Part shown: positions 35,878 to 44,407 of the stretch, piece after piece | How the letters are laid out: each line of letters begins with the position of its first letter | Numbering within the stretch: the stretch's first letter is position 1 | Origin: Clostridium beijerinckii | Lineage (GTDB): Bacteria > Bacillota > Clostridia > Clostridiales > Clostridiaceae | NCBI RefSeq assembly: GCF_036699995.1 | Contig: NZ_CP144906.1 | Coordinates: 2,247,001-2,311,000 of the forward strand | Reading direction: 5' to 3' | Length of the DNA stretch: 64,000 bases | Translations under genes and position numbers: made by a program | The notes under the pieces: model-generated | Seen by the model: only the letters and a program-made list of their open reading frames with translations | Told to the model about the DNA's origin: nothing | Databases searched by the model: none

Positions 35878-36093
35878 TTGAGTTCAATGAAAATAGAGTT
35901 AAGTGAATCAGATAATTAATTAATAAATTTAATGAATTAAGGAATTGGATAATATTAAAAGTCTTAACAACTTTAGAAAAGTTAAGGCTTTAATTTTTAT
36001 ATTAATTTATAATATTTTATAACAATTTATAATAATTTATTGTAATTTTTTAATTAAATGTGTATATTATATATAAGAAGAGGTAATAAATTT

Positions 36094-36453
36094 ATGATAG
36101 ATGAGTTGGCAAAGTTACGATGTGAAATGGCTGAAAATAATATACGTCAGAAGGTTAATGATGGTTATTATAGAGTTAGTAATCATGCACTTGATAGAAT
36201 GGGAGAGCGTAAAATTTCTTTAGAGAAGGTTATAAGTTGCATAACTGAAGGGGAAAATATTGAGGTTCAAATCGGAAATGAAATAGATGATTTTAAAGTG
36301 TTATTTCAAGAAGGTAATATAGATAAGCCTGAAGTTTATACGGTAGTGGCAGATAGAGATATTCCTGTTATAGTTACAGTTTGTAGAACAAAAGATGAGG
36401 TTTGGGAATGTATCGGAAATGTTTTAAAAAGAAGGGAGATGCATAAAAAATGA
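36094..36453 (+). CDS. DUF4258 protein, toxin-like
   Basis: A 119-residue protein with VSNHALDRMGERKISLEKVI, the DUF4258 hallmark, and a C-terminal VYTVVADRDIPVIVTVCR strand pair. DUF4258 proteins have a RelE/BrnT-like fold and commonly pair with an HTH antitoxin. The next gene overlaps it by four bases and encodes a YgiT zinc-finger plus HTH protein, the usual partner. AGAGGT lies 9 bases before ATG 36094; the ATG at 36058 has no site. Confidence 0.8.
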   Translation: MIDELAKLRCEMAENNIRQKVNDGYYRVSNHALDRMGERKISLEKVISCITEGENIEVQIGNEIDDFKVLFQEGNIDKPEVYTVVADRDIPVIVTVCRTKDEVWECIGNVLKRREMHKK

Positions 36454-36887
36454 GTATGAAATGCTATATTTGTAATCATGAAATGGAAAAGAAAATCACT
36501 GCAATTAACACTGGGTGGGGTGATTATAAGGTTACTGTAAATGGTATAAGTGCGTATGTATGTCCAGAATGTGGAGAAATGGTATTAGAGAGTGAAGATG
36601 CAATGATGCTTCAAAAGCTTAGTAAGAGCTTAGAAGATATAAAAACTGAAGACAAACCAGATGTTTTAAACCTAACAGAGGTTGCAGATCTTCTAAGGGT
36701 AAGTAATCAAACTATATATAATATGATAAAAGATGGTAGAATAAAGGCTGTAAAGTTTGGGAGAGAGTGGAGATTTAATAGAAAAGATATAGATGCTTAT
36801 ATCAATGGTTCATATGATATAGCAGCAAGAAATAAAAAAGGAAAAATAGACTCAAGAGTTGCAGAGACTATTGAAAAATATAAATAA
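36450..36887 (+). CDS. YgiT-type zinc finger and excisionase-type HTH protein
   Basis: 145 residues. The N-terminal part has two CxxC pairs (CYIC and CPEC) of a YgiT/MqsA-like zinc ribbon; the C-terminal part is a MerR-like HTH_17 domain (LTEVADLLRVSNQTIYNMIK, then VKFGREWRF). It should be the DNA-binding antitoxin and autorepressor for the DUF4258 protein. The fusion of a zinc ribbon to HTH_17 rather than to an XRE domain is less common. The next gene begins one base after its stop. Confidence 0.85.
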   Translation: MSMKCYICNHEMEKKITAINTGWGDYKVTVNGISAYVCPECGEMVLESEDAMMLQKLSKSLEDIKTEDKPDVLNLTEVADLLRVSNQTIYNMIKDGRIKAVKFGREWRFNRKDIDAYINGSYDIAARNKKGKIDSRVAETIEKYK

Positions 36888-36888
36888 A

Positions 36889-37680
36889 ATGAGTAATTAT
36901 ATATATAACTATCCTGAGCAGTACGCTCAGGATATTGTTTCATCATTTGATTTAACTCCACCTATAGACTTAACAAAAATATGTGAAACATTAGAATTAA
37001 AAATCAATTATGAACCATTATATTCAATTGAAGCATTGCTAATAGTATCAGCAGGCAAGAAAAATATAATTATAGATAATTCTAGAGCAATATATCCTCA
37101 GAGAGAACGTTTTACTATAGCTCATGAAATTGGACATTATATAATGCCATGGCATGAAAACTTGCAGCAGTGTGATAAGATAGTAAATTTTGATTCAGAT
37201 GATGAAGTTGAGAATCAAGCAAATGATTTTGCATCAGAATTATTAGTACCAAAAAGTAATTTACTCGAGGACATAAAAGGTAAGAGAATTACGTTGACTT
37301 TAATCAAAGATTTAGCTGAACAGTATGGTGTATCTCTAGTAGTAATGGCTAGAAGAGTCTTACAATATGCAGATAGTGAGGCTGTAGTATTAATTTATTA
37401 TCCAAATGGAAAAAAATATGTTCAAATGAAGTCGAAAACATTTAAGGAAGAACTAAAAGATGGATGTATAACTAAATCATCAGCACATAAATTGTTAACC
37501 TCATATAATACAAGTGCTGAAATTAAGGATGTATTGGAAAGTAGTATTTGGTTTAAAGAAAATGGAGATACTTATAAAATTATAGAAGAATCTATGTTTC
37601 AAAATAACTTAGGCAGAGTTTTTACATTATTAAGAAAAGCAGATGATGATGATATATTGGATTTATTATGGGACATATAA
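36889..37680 (+). CDS. ImmA/IrrE-family metallopeptidase
   Basis: 263 residues. The zinc protease motif HEIGH is at about residues 79-83, and the third-ligand helix with Glu and the NDFASELLVP signature are present. IrrE/ImmA proteases cleave repressors, often HTH antitoxins. The ATG at 36889 is right after the upstream stop without its own ribosome site, so it depends on translational coupling. With the DUF4258 and YgiT-HTH genes it forms a tight three-gene module; cleavage of the HTH protein is an attractive inference. Confidence 0.85.
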   Translation: MSNYIYNYPEQYAQDIVSSFDLTPPIDLTKICETLELKINYEPLYSIEALLIVSAGKKNIIIDNSRAIYPQRERFTIAHEIGHYIMPWHENLQQCDKIVNFDSDDEVENQANDFASELLVPKSNLLEDIKGKRITLTLIKDLAEQYGVSLVVMARRVLQYADSEAVVLIYYPNGKKYVQMKSKTFKEELKDGCITKSSAHKLLTSYNTSAEIKDVLESSIWFKENGDTYKIIEESMFQNNLGRVFTLLRKADDDDILDLLWDI

Positions 37681-37802
37681 TAAACGGATAATTTAAGATA
37701 TGTGTAATAGAGAAAAGTCATACTTCCTAAAAAAAGTATGGCTTTTTAATTACATACCAAAAAATGTATGATAAAATTAGGATATACACAGGTTAATTAA
37801 GT

Positions 37803-37901
37803 AGCAATTTCAGCCCTTCGGACTTCAGTAGCAAGAGGATAACTACGTTCTCCTAAAACACCCCTGGGGTATTTCAGAGGGAAGAATGACTGAACTTGTT
37901 A
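37803..37901 (+). repeat. array element 8, with a 26 bp insertion in the loop region
   Basis: AGCAATTTCAG to CTGAACTTGTTA, but the part between CTTCAG and CCCC is longer and holds GAGGATAACTACGTTCTCC, a small extra hairpin. Length polymorphism is confined to the centre and the arms are kept, as in recombination sites or structured RNA. Counting the split element 3 once, and this one, eight complete units are present, with nine separate annotated pieces. Confidence 0.85.
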
Positions 37902-38042
37902 ATTTTCAATAAAAATACTAATGGAAGCAAGTATGAGTGAAAAAAGATGCATCAATTACAAAATTATGTCTTAAAATATTATTGAATATGATATTATTTT
38001 AAGTGTTGCGGCAAAAACATATAGTAGAGGAGTTTGATAATA

Positions 38043-38390
38043 TTGAAATGGGAAATACATTGTAAGCAAGATGAACGAATTTATAATGTAATAAAAGATA
38101 TGCCAGAAGATGATGAGATAAAAGTGCTGGAAGAGTGGGAAAAATACCTAAATGCTAAATTAAAATTTCCTTTTGAAGCAAAAGTTGTAGAAAGTGATTA
38201 TGATTCAATAATTAAAGTTGGTGATAGGTTAAAAGTTCTTGGTATTGGTATGATAGATGATTTGCATGGAATAATAGTTGATGTAAAGAAAGGAAGAAGA
38301 AAATATTGTATAGAATTATGCTTATTAGAAGCTGAGGGGGAAGAAAAAGAAATAGTTGATGACTATAGTGTATGGTTTTGTAATAGATAA
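38043..38390 (+). CDS. small protein with KOW/SH3-like barrel, function unknown
   Basis: About 115 residues. The core reads LKFPFEAKVVE, IKVGDRLKVLGIG, LHGIIVDVKKGRRKYCIEL and a conserved C-terminal VDDYSVWFCNR. Relatives are widespread in Firmicutes and are often labelled calcium-binding without clear support. The TTG at 38043 is the best start: GGAG at 38029-38032 is 10 bases upstream, and the TTG at 38034 is too close. Confidence 0.65.
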   Translation: MKWEIHCKQDERIYNVIKDMPEDDEIKVLEEWEKYLNAKLKFPFEAKVVESDYDSIIKVGDRLKVLGIGMIDDLHGIIVDVKKGRRKYCIELCLLEAEGEEKEIVDDYSVWFCNR

Positions 38391-38463
38391 ATATTTGATT
38401 ATAATAAAGAGCATTTAAATAAACGTGTATTGTAAATAAAAATAGATAGGAGAAATTTAATAG

Positions 38464-39471
38464 ATGAGAACTGAAGCTAAGTTGGAAGAATGGAGAGCTT
38501 TATATGATATTGCTATAAAGCTTAAGGAGTTAAAGCCATGGGAGAGACTATGGGATATGGATTTAATAACTATAATTGAGTCAAATAAAAAAGAGCCATG
38601 TGTATGCAGTGTTATGGGAAAAGGTGGAGAATGTTATGGTATTGCTGCTTATTATGGATTAGATTCTATAAAGGGCTTTTTTAAAATGGCTTATAGTAGT
38701 GAGATGCCTAGTCATCAGTTAATAAGATATCAAAATAATGTTATGTGTAATTATGGTAATAGAGATGAATTGACAACAAAAGAACGTGACATTATAAAGA
38801 AATTAGATTTGAAGTTTAGAGGAAAAAATAATTGGATATATTTTAGAACTTTTGAAAGTGGTTATGTACCGTATATGCCTGATAGAGATGAAGTATTAGA
38901 ATTTACAAAAATATTAAAACATGTATATATGGCTATTGATTCACTAAATAAAGGTATGGAGATTGATTTTAAAAATGGTAAGACATTAATGCGTAAATTT
39001 GATGAGGAAAACAATATATGGGTAAATTCAGAAGAAGCAGTGATTATTCCAGATATGGATTATCCTGTTGCTATTTTGAAAGATGAATTATTAATAAATC
39101 GCTTAAAGAAGCAAAAACAAGATAATTCTATTTTAGAACTAGATATAGCATATTTAAATTCTGCAATAAACGATAAGCAATATGATAAACCATTTATACA
39201 TAGATTATGTATGTTAGTAGATGCAAGAAAAGGAGTGGTATTATCACAAAACATGGTAACACCTGGAGATAATGTTGTTGATCTAATATTTGAAACAGTA
39301 ATAAATTATATTATTCGAATAGGAAGACCTAAAAATATAGTAGTTAGAGATGCTTATATGGCAAGCATATTAATTGACTTGTGTGAACAAACTGACATAG
39401 AAGTTATAGAATCATTGAACTTACATACAATTGATGAATTTGTTGAATCTTTTTATCAGTTTAGATTTTAA
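38464..39471 (+). CDS. DUF7309/DUF6930-type hypothetical protein
   Basis: 335 residues in two parts: an N-terminal alpha/beta domain (RALYDIAIKLKELKPWERLW, later GECYGIAAYYGL) and a C-terminal domain (GRPKNIVVRDAYMASILID) that resembles DUF6930. Both are found in Firmicutes, mostly in accessory regions; the role is unknown. AGGAGAAATTTAATAG precedes the start. It is the first large gene after the array and may represent its right flank. Confidence 0.7.
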   Translation: MRTEAKLEEWRALYDIAIKLKELKPWERLWDMDLITIIESNKKEPCVCSVMGKGGECYGIAAYYGLDSIKGFFKMAYSSEMPSHQLIRYQNNVMCNYGNRDELTTKERDIIKKLDLKFRGKNNWIYFRTFESGYVPYMPDRDEVLEFTKILKHVYMAIDSLNKGMEIDFKNGKTLMRKFDEENNIWVNSEEAVIIPDMDYPVAILKDELLINRLKKQKQDNSILELDIAYLNSAINDKQYDKPFIHRLCMLVDARKGVVLSQNMVTPGDNVVDLIFETVINYIIRIGRPKNIVVRDAYMASILIDLCEQTDIEVIESLNLHTIDEFVESFYQFRF

Positions 39472-39647
39472 AATAGAAAAAATGTAATTATAAAAATATT
39501 AATATTGGAAGAAAAGAACCATGTCCTTGAGGGAAGTAGAAAGAAATATAAAAGATGATGCGGAAAGTAAATTATGTTATGTTTAATAGTTCCTATAAAT
39601 GGGATATAATATTAACATATAAATGGTTTTGCTAAAGGAGATGTATT

Positions 39648-41216
39648 ATGGCGATATATTTAAATACGAAAAGTTCTTTAGAAAATTTTATTGAATTATA
39701 TAAGGAAAAATATTATGTAGACAAATCAGAGATAATATCATTATTAAATGAAAAAATATCTAGTAAAAGTAAATATATATGCATAACAAGACCAAGAAGA
39801 TTTGGAAAAACTAGTGTTATTAACATGCTAGGAGCTTATTATACAAAAGGAATTAATAGTAAAGAAATTTTTGATAAACTTGAAATAAGTAATAGTGAAA
39901 GCTATTTACAGAATTTAAATAAATATAATGTCATAAGCATATCTTTTAATAAGTTATCAGATAGAGGAAATACGTATAGTGATTATATGGAAATGATAAA
40001 AACGTCACTTATAAATGATATAATAGAGCAATATGGCAAAATTGAACCAGAAAAATATTTTACAATAAGTGATATGCTAGAGGCTACAAATGACAAATTC
40101 ATATTTATTATTGATGAATGGGATTATATATTTAATAATAATTTATTTAAAGAGCATCAAAATGATTTCTTAGAGTTTTTAAGAAATTTGTTAAAGGATC
40201 GATCATATGTTGCACTTGCTTATATGACTGGAGTACTTCCAATAAAGAAACATTCAAGCACTTCAGCTTTAAATATGTTTGATGAATATACAATGTTAAA
40301 TGATATGGTTTATGGAAAATATTTTGGTTTTACAGAGGAAGAAGTAAAGGAATTATGTGAAAAGCAAAGTAAGATTTCTTTTGAAGAAATAAGTGAATGG
40401 TATAATGGATATATAAATGAAGATGGAGATAGAATATACAATCCACGTTCTGTAGTTAAAGCACTTCAAAATGGGAAATGTATAAGCTATTGGACTAATA
40501 CAGGGGCTATGGATGAAGTTAAGGAATATTTAAAGTATAATACTATGGATGTAAGGGAAGATGTAATAAAAATGGTATCAGGTTATGATGTTGATATCAT
40601 AATAAATGAAGAATTTAGGGCAGGTCAAGAAGCACCTAAAACTAAAACAGAAATATATTCAGCTATGATAATTCTAGGATTTTTATCTTATTACGATGGA
40701 TATTTGAAAATACCTAATAAAGAATTAATGAGAGAATTTGAGAAAGCTCTTCAAGATGAATCTTTTGGTTATGTATCTGAAATTATTAAAAATTCTAGAA
40801 ACATGTTAAAGGCAACAGTATCACAAGATACTGAAAAAGTAGCAGAAATATTACATGATATTCACAATTCAGAAATACCTATATTACAATATAATGACGA
40901 AAATAGCTTGTCATGTGTAGTAACTTTAGCATATTTAAGTGCAAGGGATACATATAGGGTTGAAAGAGAAGAGAAAACAGGAAAAGGTTTTGCTGATTTT
41001 ACTTTTCATTCAAGAAGAAAGGCTGATACTCCATTTATTCTTGAACTTAAGAAAGATGATACTGTAGATTCAGCAATTAATCAAATGAAGGAAAAAGAGT
41101 ATTTTCAAAAATTTATAAAAGAGCATGAAAATGTACTACTAGTAGCTATATGTTATGATTCAAAAATGAAAAATCATACTTGTAAGATAGAAAGTGTGTA
41201 TTTTAGTGAAGCGTAG
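39648..41216 (+). CDS. AAA-ATPase with C-terminal PD-(D/E)XK nuclease domain (DUF1703 family)
   Basis: 522 residues. Walker A is PRRFGKTS, with Lys at about 54; Walker B is FIFIIDEWD. The C-terminal nuclease-like domain has FADFTFHSRRKADTPFILE followed by LKK, fitting D-x(n)-ExK. These proteins are expanded in Clostridium and Bacteroides genomes as many paralogues; their role is unknown and may be defence or mobile-element related. AAAGGAGATG precedes ATG 39648. The fragment at 34656 is a paralogue. Confidence 0.88.
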   Translation: MAIYLNTKSSLENFIELYKEKYYVDKSEIISLLNEKISSKSKYICITRPRRFGKTSVINMLGAYYTKGINSKEIFDKLEISNSESYLQNLNKYNVISISFNKLSDRGNTYSDYMEMIKTSLINDIIEQYGKIEPEKYFTISDMLEATNDKFIFIIDEWDYIFNNNLFKEHQNDFLEFLRNLLKDRSYVALAYMTGVLPIKKHSSTSALNMFDEYTMLNDMVYGKYFGFTEEEVKELCEKQSKISFEEISEWYNGYINEDGDRIYNPRSVVKALQNGKCISYWTNTGAMDEVKEYLKYNTMDVREDVIKMVSGYDVDIIINEEFRAGQEAPKTKTEIYSAMIILGFLSYYDGYLKIPNKELMREFEKALQDESFGYVSEIIKNSRNMLKATVSQDTEKVAEILHDIHNSEIPILQYNDENSLSCVVTLAYLSARDTYRVEREEKTGKGFADFTFHSRRKADTPFILELKKDDTVDSAINQMKEKEYFQKFIKEHENVLLVAICYDSKMKNHTCKIESVYFSEA

Positions 41217-41260
41217 TGGATTTAAAATGTCACCCTTCGCCTCCACCATAAATATCAAAG

Positions 41261-41311
41261 ACCGCCTGTAGCTAGCTTAACTAGCTACTTACAAGCGGTT
41301 ATGTTTTTTTA
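41261..41311 (+). terminator. intrinsic terminator after the AAA-ATPase gene
   Basis: ACCGCCTGTAGCTAG (41261-41275) pairs with CTAGCTACTTACAAGCGGT (41281-41299), followed by a run of T at 41304-41310. It also sits between convergent genes. Confidence 0.85.
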
Positions 41312-41474
41312 TTGGGGTAGCATTGCAATCAAAACCACAAAAATTTAACTGGAAAGCAAATTGACTTGTTATTTATTTGAATGTGCCTTATATAAACAAA
41401 CATAATTTATAATTCGCACAAAATTTTTGAGATTTTGGGTTACAACAATGAATGCAACCTTATTCTTTGGAATA

Positions 41475-42413
41475 TTACATTGTTAATGGAGATATTTTTC
41501 CTTTAAGATTGTCTGTATAGGCTAGTCTTCCATCCACAGTTATTACAACAGCACCCATACCTTTAATTCTATTAACTCTATGAATAATTGAAGCAGCATC
41601 TAATCCAAACAATTTTGTAGTATATATATCGCAGTCTATTGATTTATCAGCAATAATAGTTAAAGAAGCTATATTACTTTCTATTGGATAGCCTGTTTTG
41701 CTGTCAAATATATGGTGGTATTTACGTCCATCCTTTTCAAACACTCTCTCATATATTCCTGAGGTTACAACGGATTGATCTTTTATTTTTACAAGTGCCA
41801 CAGCATTTCCTCTTGGTAGAAATGGATTTTGTATTCCCACATTCCAGTCACCACCGTTTGATGGTGAGTCTCCAAAAACGAGAACATTACCGCCCATATC
41901 TACCATAGCTGAAACAGCGCCATTTTTCTTAAAGAATTCCATGACTTTATCAGCAAAATATCCTTTAGCTATGGCTCCAAGGTCTATTTCAATGCCTTTT
42001 TTCAAGAAATACACGGTCTTTTTTTCATCATCTAGTTGTATATTTTCAGGCTTTAAAAGTTCCAGTACCTTTGCTATAGCTTCTTTCTCTGGTATATGTG
42101 CCTCCTTAAAGCCTATTCTCCATAACTTTATTAATGGTCCTATTGCAATATTTAAATATGTATTCTCACATAGACTATGTTTTTTTCCTATTTTTATCAG
42201 TTCATACAGCTCTGCATCAACTTCCTGTGGAGCTAGTGGAGCTGTTTTTTTTAGCATTGCAAGCTGTGATTTATCACTGTTAGCACTAAAGACTTCTTCA
42301 TAATTAATAAGCATAGACTCAGCCTTTTCTGCTAGCTTTTCAGCATCATCTCCCTTTACATATAGAGAGATTTTCGTTCCCATAAGATATATTATCTTCG
42401 TATACTCATTCAT
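41475..42413 (-). CDS. apbE: ApbE-type FAD:protein FMN transferase
   Basis: 312 residues, with the ApbE motifs DLGAIAKGYFADKV, MVDMGGNVLVFG and the metal/FAD site SVVTSGIYERVF and HHIFDSKTGYP. No signal peptide or lipobox is seen, so it works in the cytoplasm, unlike the exported Rnf/Nqr maturation enzymes. It covalently attaches FMN to a Thr or Ser in FMN_bind domains. The target is very probably the large reductase encoded at 44408, which carries that motif. GGAGGG precedes the start. Confidence 0.92.
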   Translation of the reverse strand: MNEYTKIIYLMGTKISLYVKGDDAEKLAEKAESMLINYEEVFSANSDKSQLAMLKKTAPLAPQEVDAELYELIKIGKKHSLCENTYLNIAIGPLIKLWRIGFKEAHIPEKEAIAKVLELLKPENIQLDDEKKTVYFLKKGIEIDLGAIAKGYFADKVMEFFKKNGAVSAMVDMGGNVLVFGDSPSNGGDWNVGIQNPFLPRGNAVALVKIKDQSVVTSGIYERVFEKDGRKYHHIFDSKTGYPIESNIASLTIIADKSIDCDIYTTKLFGLDAASIIHRVNRIKGMGAVVITVDGRLAYTDNLKGKISPLTM

Positions 42414-42443
42414 TTTGCCCTCCTATATTTGCGGCACTATCAA

Positions 42444-42491
42444 ATTAATAACAAGTCCTCTTGCCATTATATTTTGGACTTGTTATTAATT
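42444..42491. repeat. hairpin of the GGACTTGTTATT family between apbE and the LysR gene
   Basis: AATTAATAACAAGTCC pairs with GGACTTGTTATTAATT. Very similar hairpin arms occur at 43463-43515 (AATAACGAGTCC and GGACTTGTTATT), and a single arm (GACTTGTTATTTAT) near 41362. In place it may terminate the minus-strand LysR transcript before apbE or mark borders of small inserted elements. Confidence 0.55.
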
Positions 42492-42492
42492 G

Positions 42493-43425
42493 TCAGTTTC
42501 CTAAATTATTTTGCCCATGAATTAGAAATGCATCTATAAGGTCTTTATCAATATCAGTTAGTTTTTTTTCACTGTGATATGCCATAAAATAATCTAAATT
42601 CAATTCATCAATTGGAATTTGATATATGTTGTATTCAGATGGACACTCTTTTACATATATGCTTTCTGGTATAAAGGTCAGTCCTAAATTACTCGCTGCA
42701 AGGTTACATACAGTGTTGATTTCGGTGCTTTCCATTATGATTTTTGGTTCTACCTTGTAAATGCTTAATAATTGATCTATCTGCTTTCTTATAGCAGAAC
42801 CCTTGGAAGTTAGTATGAGATTTTGACGCAATATCTTGGTTATGTCCATAGTTCCTTCTGGAATAATGGCTACATCTTTTTGATATAGATCACAGCTTCG
42901 AGGAATAATAGCACGGTATCCGTGTCTGCCCCAAGTAATAGAGTTTAAGTTTGGAGAAATATTTCTTGAATTTTGTCCAATCCAAAAATCCAATTCACCA
43001 TTTTGAATGAGTTTCTCATTTTTTTCTGGTAAAGTCTCTGAAAGCTCTATCCTACAGTTTGGATGCATATCCAAAAACTTTGGTAAAAAAAGAGGTAAAA
43101 GGTAGGTTCCAAGGCTAGGAAGCACTCCTATCTTTATGACCTTGTTATCTATATCTGACACAGCTGATATTTCCCTAATGAGTCTTGCGTAATTATTTTC
43201 TATTGAAGTTAAATACTGATAATATATCTTACCTTGCTCGGTTAATCGATATGGAAGCGTGCTGCGACTTATAAGCTCACAATTTAACTGATTTTCTATC
43301 CTTTTAATACTCTGTGTCAAGTGAGGTTGAGAAATATAAAGTGATTTGGCAGCCTTGCCATAATTACTGTATTTTAAAATGGCATCAATATAATACAGAA
43401 TATCCTGAGAATAGTATTTTGACAT
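42493..43425 (-). CDS. LysR-family transcriptional regulator
   Basis: 310 residues: an N-terminal winged helix (YSNYGKAAKSLYISQPHLTQ as the HTH) and a two-lobe effector-binding domain (KVIKIGVLPSLGTYLLP, LDFWIGQNSRN, NLGLTFIPESI). It is divergent from the two reductase genes at 43.8-46.8 kb, the usual layout for a LysR regulator and its target operon, and convergent in orientation with nothing else; apbE follows it on the same strand. AAAGGGTGA precedes the start. The inducer is probably the substrate of the reductase. Confidence 0.92.
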   Translation of the reverse strand: MSKYYSQDILYYIDAILKYSNYGKAAKSLYISQPHLTQSIKRIENQLNCELISRSTLPYRLTEQGKIYYQYLTSIENNYARLIREISAVSDIDNKVIKIGVLPSLGTYLLPLFLPKFLDMHPNCRIELSETLPEKNEKLIQNGELDFWIGQNSRNISPNLNSITWGRHGYRAIIPRSCDLYQKDVAIIPEGTMDITKILRQNLILTSKGSAIRKQIDQLLSIYKVEPKIIMESTEINTVCNLAASNLGLTFIPESIYVKECPSEYNIYQIPIDELNLDYFMAYHSEKKLTDIDKDLIDAFLIHGQNNLGN

Positions 43426-43454
43426 TTAATTCACCCTTTTGCGAAATAATTAGG

Positions 43455-43655
43455 CACATGAAAATAAATAACGAGTCCAAAATAGCATTGCAAATGGACT
43501 TGTTATTTATCTGATGTCTAGCCGCTGTAACACTCCCGCTTCTATAAGTGGGAGATAACAGCGGCACGACCCTAGATAAGTTCAACTAAGATTCAGATGG
43601 AGATCAAACTCCACCTGAATCAAGTTTCACTTGATTTGATAGTGCCTTACTCATT
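43455..43655. repeat. highly structured intergenic element (IS200/IS605-derived or RNA-like)
   Basis: The spacer between the divergent LysR and reductase genes contains nested hairpins. AATAACGAGTCC pairs with GGACTTGTTATT; GCCGCTGT pairs with ACAGCGGC around CTCCC and GGGAG; GATTCAGATGGAG pairs with CTCCACCTGAATC; and ATCAAG faces CTTGAT. This compact series of hairpins is reminiscent of IS200/IS605 ends or omega-RNA scaffolds, but no tnpA or tnpB is here. It pushes the operon promoter close to 43.7 kb. A structured regulatory RNA is the alternative. Confidence 0.5.
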
Positions 43656-43793
43656 TATTCTTGTGTTCGATTATAACAAATATGTTATCAAACTTCAACA
43701 AATAACTATTAGATATAATATACTTAACATGTTAAAATTATATCAAAGAATTACTAAAATTATGAAGTTTTGAAGTACAGAAAGGGGATTACT

Positions 43794-44393
43794 ATGAAGT
43801 ATTTAGCAATTGTAGGCACTAACTCAGATGTGTCAACTAATCGTATGCTGCTTCAATTTATGCAAAAGCATTTTTCGAGTGAGGCAGAGATAGAACTATA
43901 TGAAATTAAGGATTTACCTGCCTTTAATGAACCAGAGGATTCTGATGTTCCTGAAAAGGTAGCAGAATTATCTGATAAAATTTTAAAAGCAAATGGTGTA
44001 ATAATAGCAACTCCAGAGTATGATCATGCCATACCTGCAGTTTTAAAGAGTGCTCTTGAATGGATTAGTTACACTAGTCAGGCACTTACAGACAAGCCTG
44101 TTTTAATAGTTGGGGCTTCTCTTGGTACACTTGGTTCTTCTCGTGCACAGGCACATCTTAGACAAATACTTGATTCACCTGAGCTTGCGGCAAGAATAAT
44201 GCCAAGCAGTGAATTCCTTTTAGGAAAATCACAAGGTGCATTTGATAGCGCAGGAAATCTTATCTATGCAGATAAGCTAGTAGAGCTTGATGAAATTTTC
44301 AGAGAGTTTCTTCTATTTACAGATATTACATCAAAACTTTTAGCAGAAAAAGTTTTACATAAAAAAGTTAAAAAATTCACTTGGGAAGAGTAG
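43794..44393 (+). CDS. NAD(P)H-dependent FMN reductase-like subunit
   Basis: A 199-residue flavodoxin-like protein of the FMN_red family: [20 protein letters not shown] as the phosphate loop, [20 protein letters not shown] as the FMN-binding signature, then [20 protein letters not shown] precedes ATG 43794. It is homologous to the N-terminal domain of the next gene, with a shared IVGT start and DKPV or GKPV strand. It may be a separate NADH-oxidising subunit for the larger enzyme, as in two-subunit NADH-dependent reductases of unsaturated acids. Confidence 0.85.
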   Translation: MKYLAIVGTNSDVSTNRMLLQFMQKHFSSEAEIELYEIKDLPAFNEPEDSDVPEKVAELSDKILKANGVIIATPEYDHAIPAVLKSALEWISYTSQALTDKPVLIVGASLGTLGSSRAQAHLRQILDSPELAARIMPSSEFLLGKSQGAFDSAGNLIYADKLVELDEIFREFLLFTDITSKLLAEKVLHKKVKKFTWEE

Positions 44394-44407
44394 GAGGATT
44401 AATAACA

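Noticed and set aside
24019..37901. A classical integron array with attC sites
   Set aside because: The element ends lack the RYYYAAC/GTTRRRY core pair in all copies (GCTA or GTTA both occur), and no IntI-like integrase is in the window. I keep only the broader cassette-like description.
43385..43585. Minus-strand 66-codon frame in the LysR-reductase spacer
   Set aside because: It runs through hairpin arms of the structured element and overlaps the LysR start; composition follows the hairpins.
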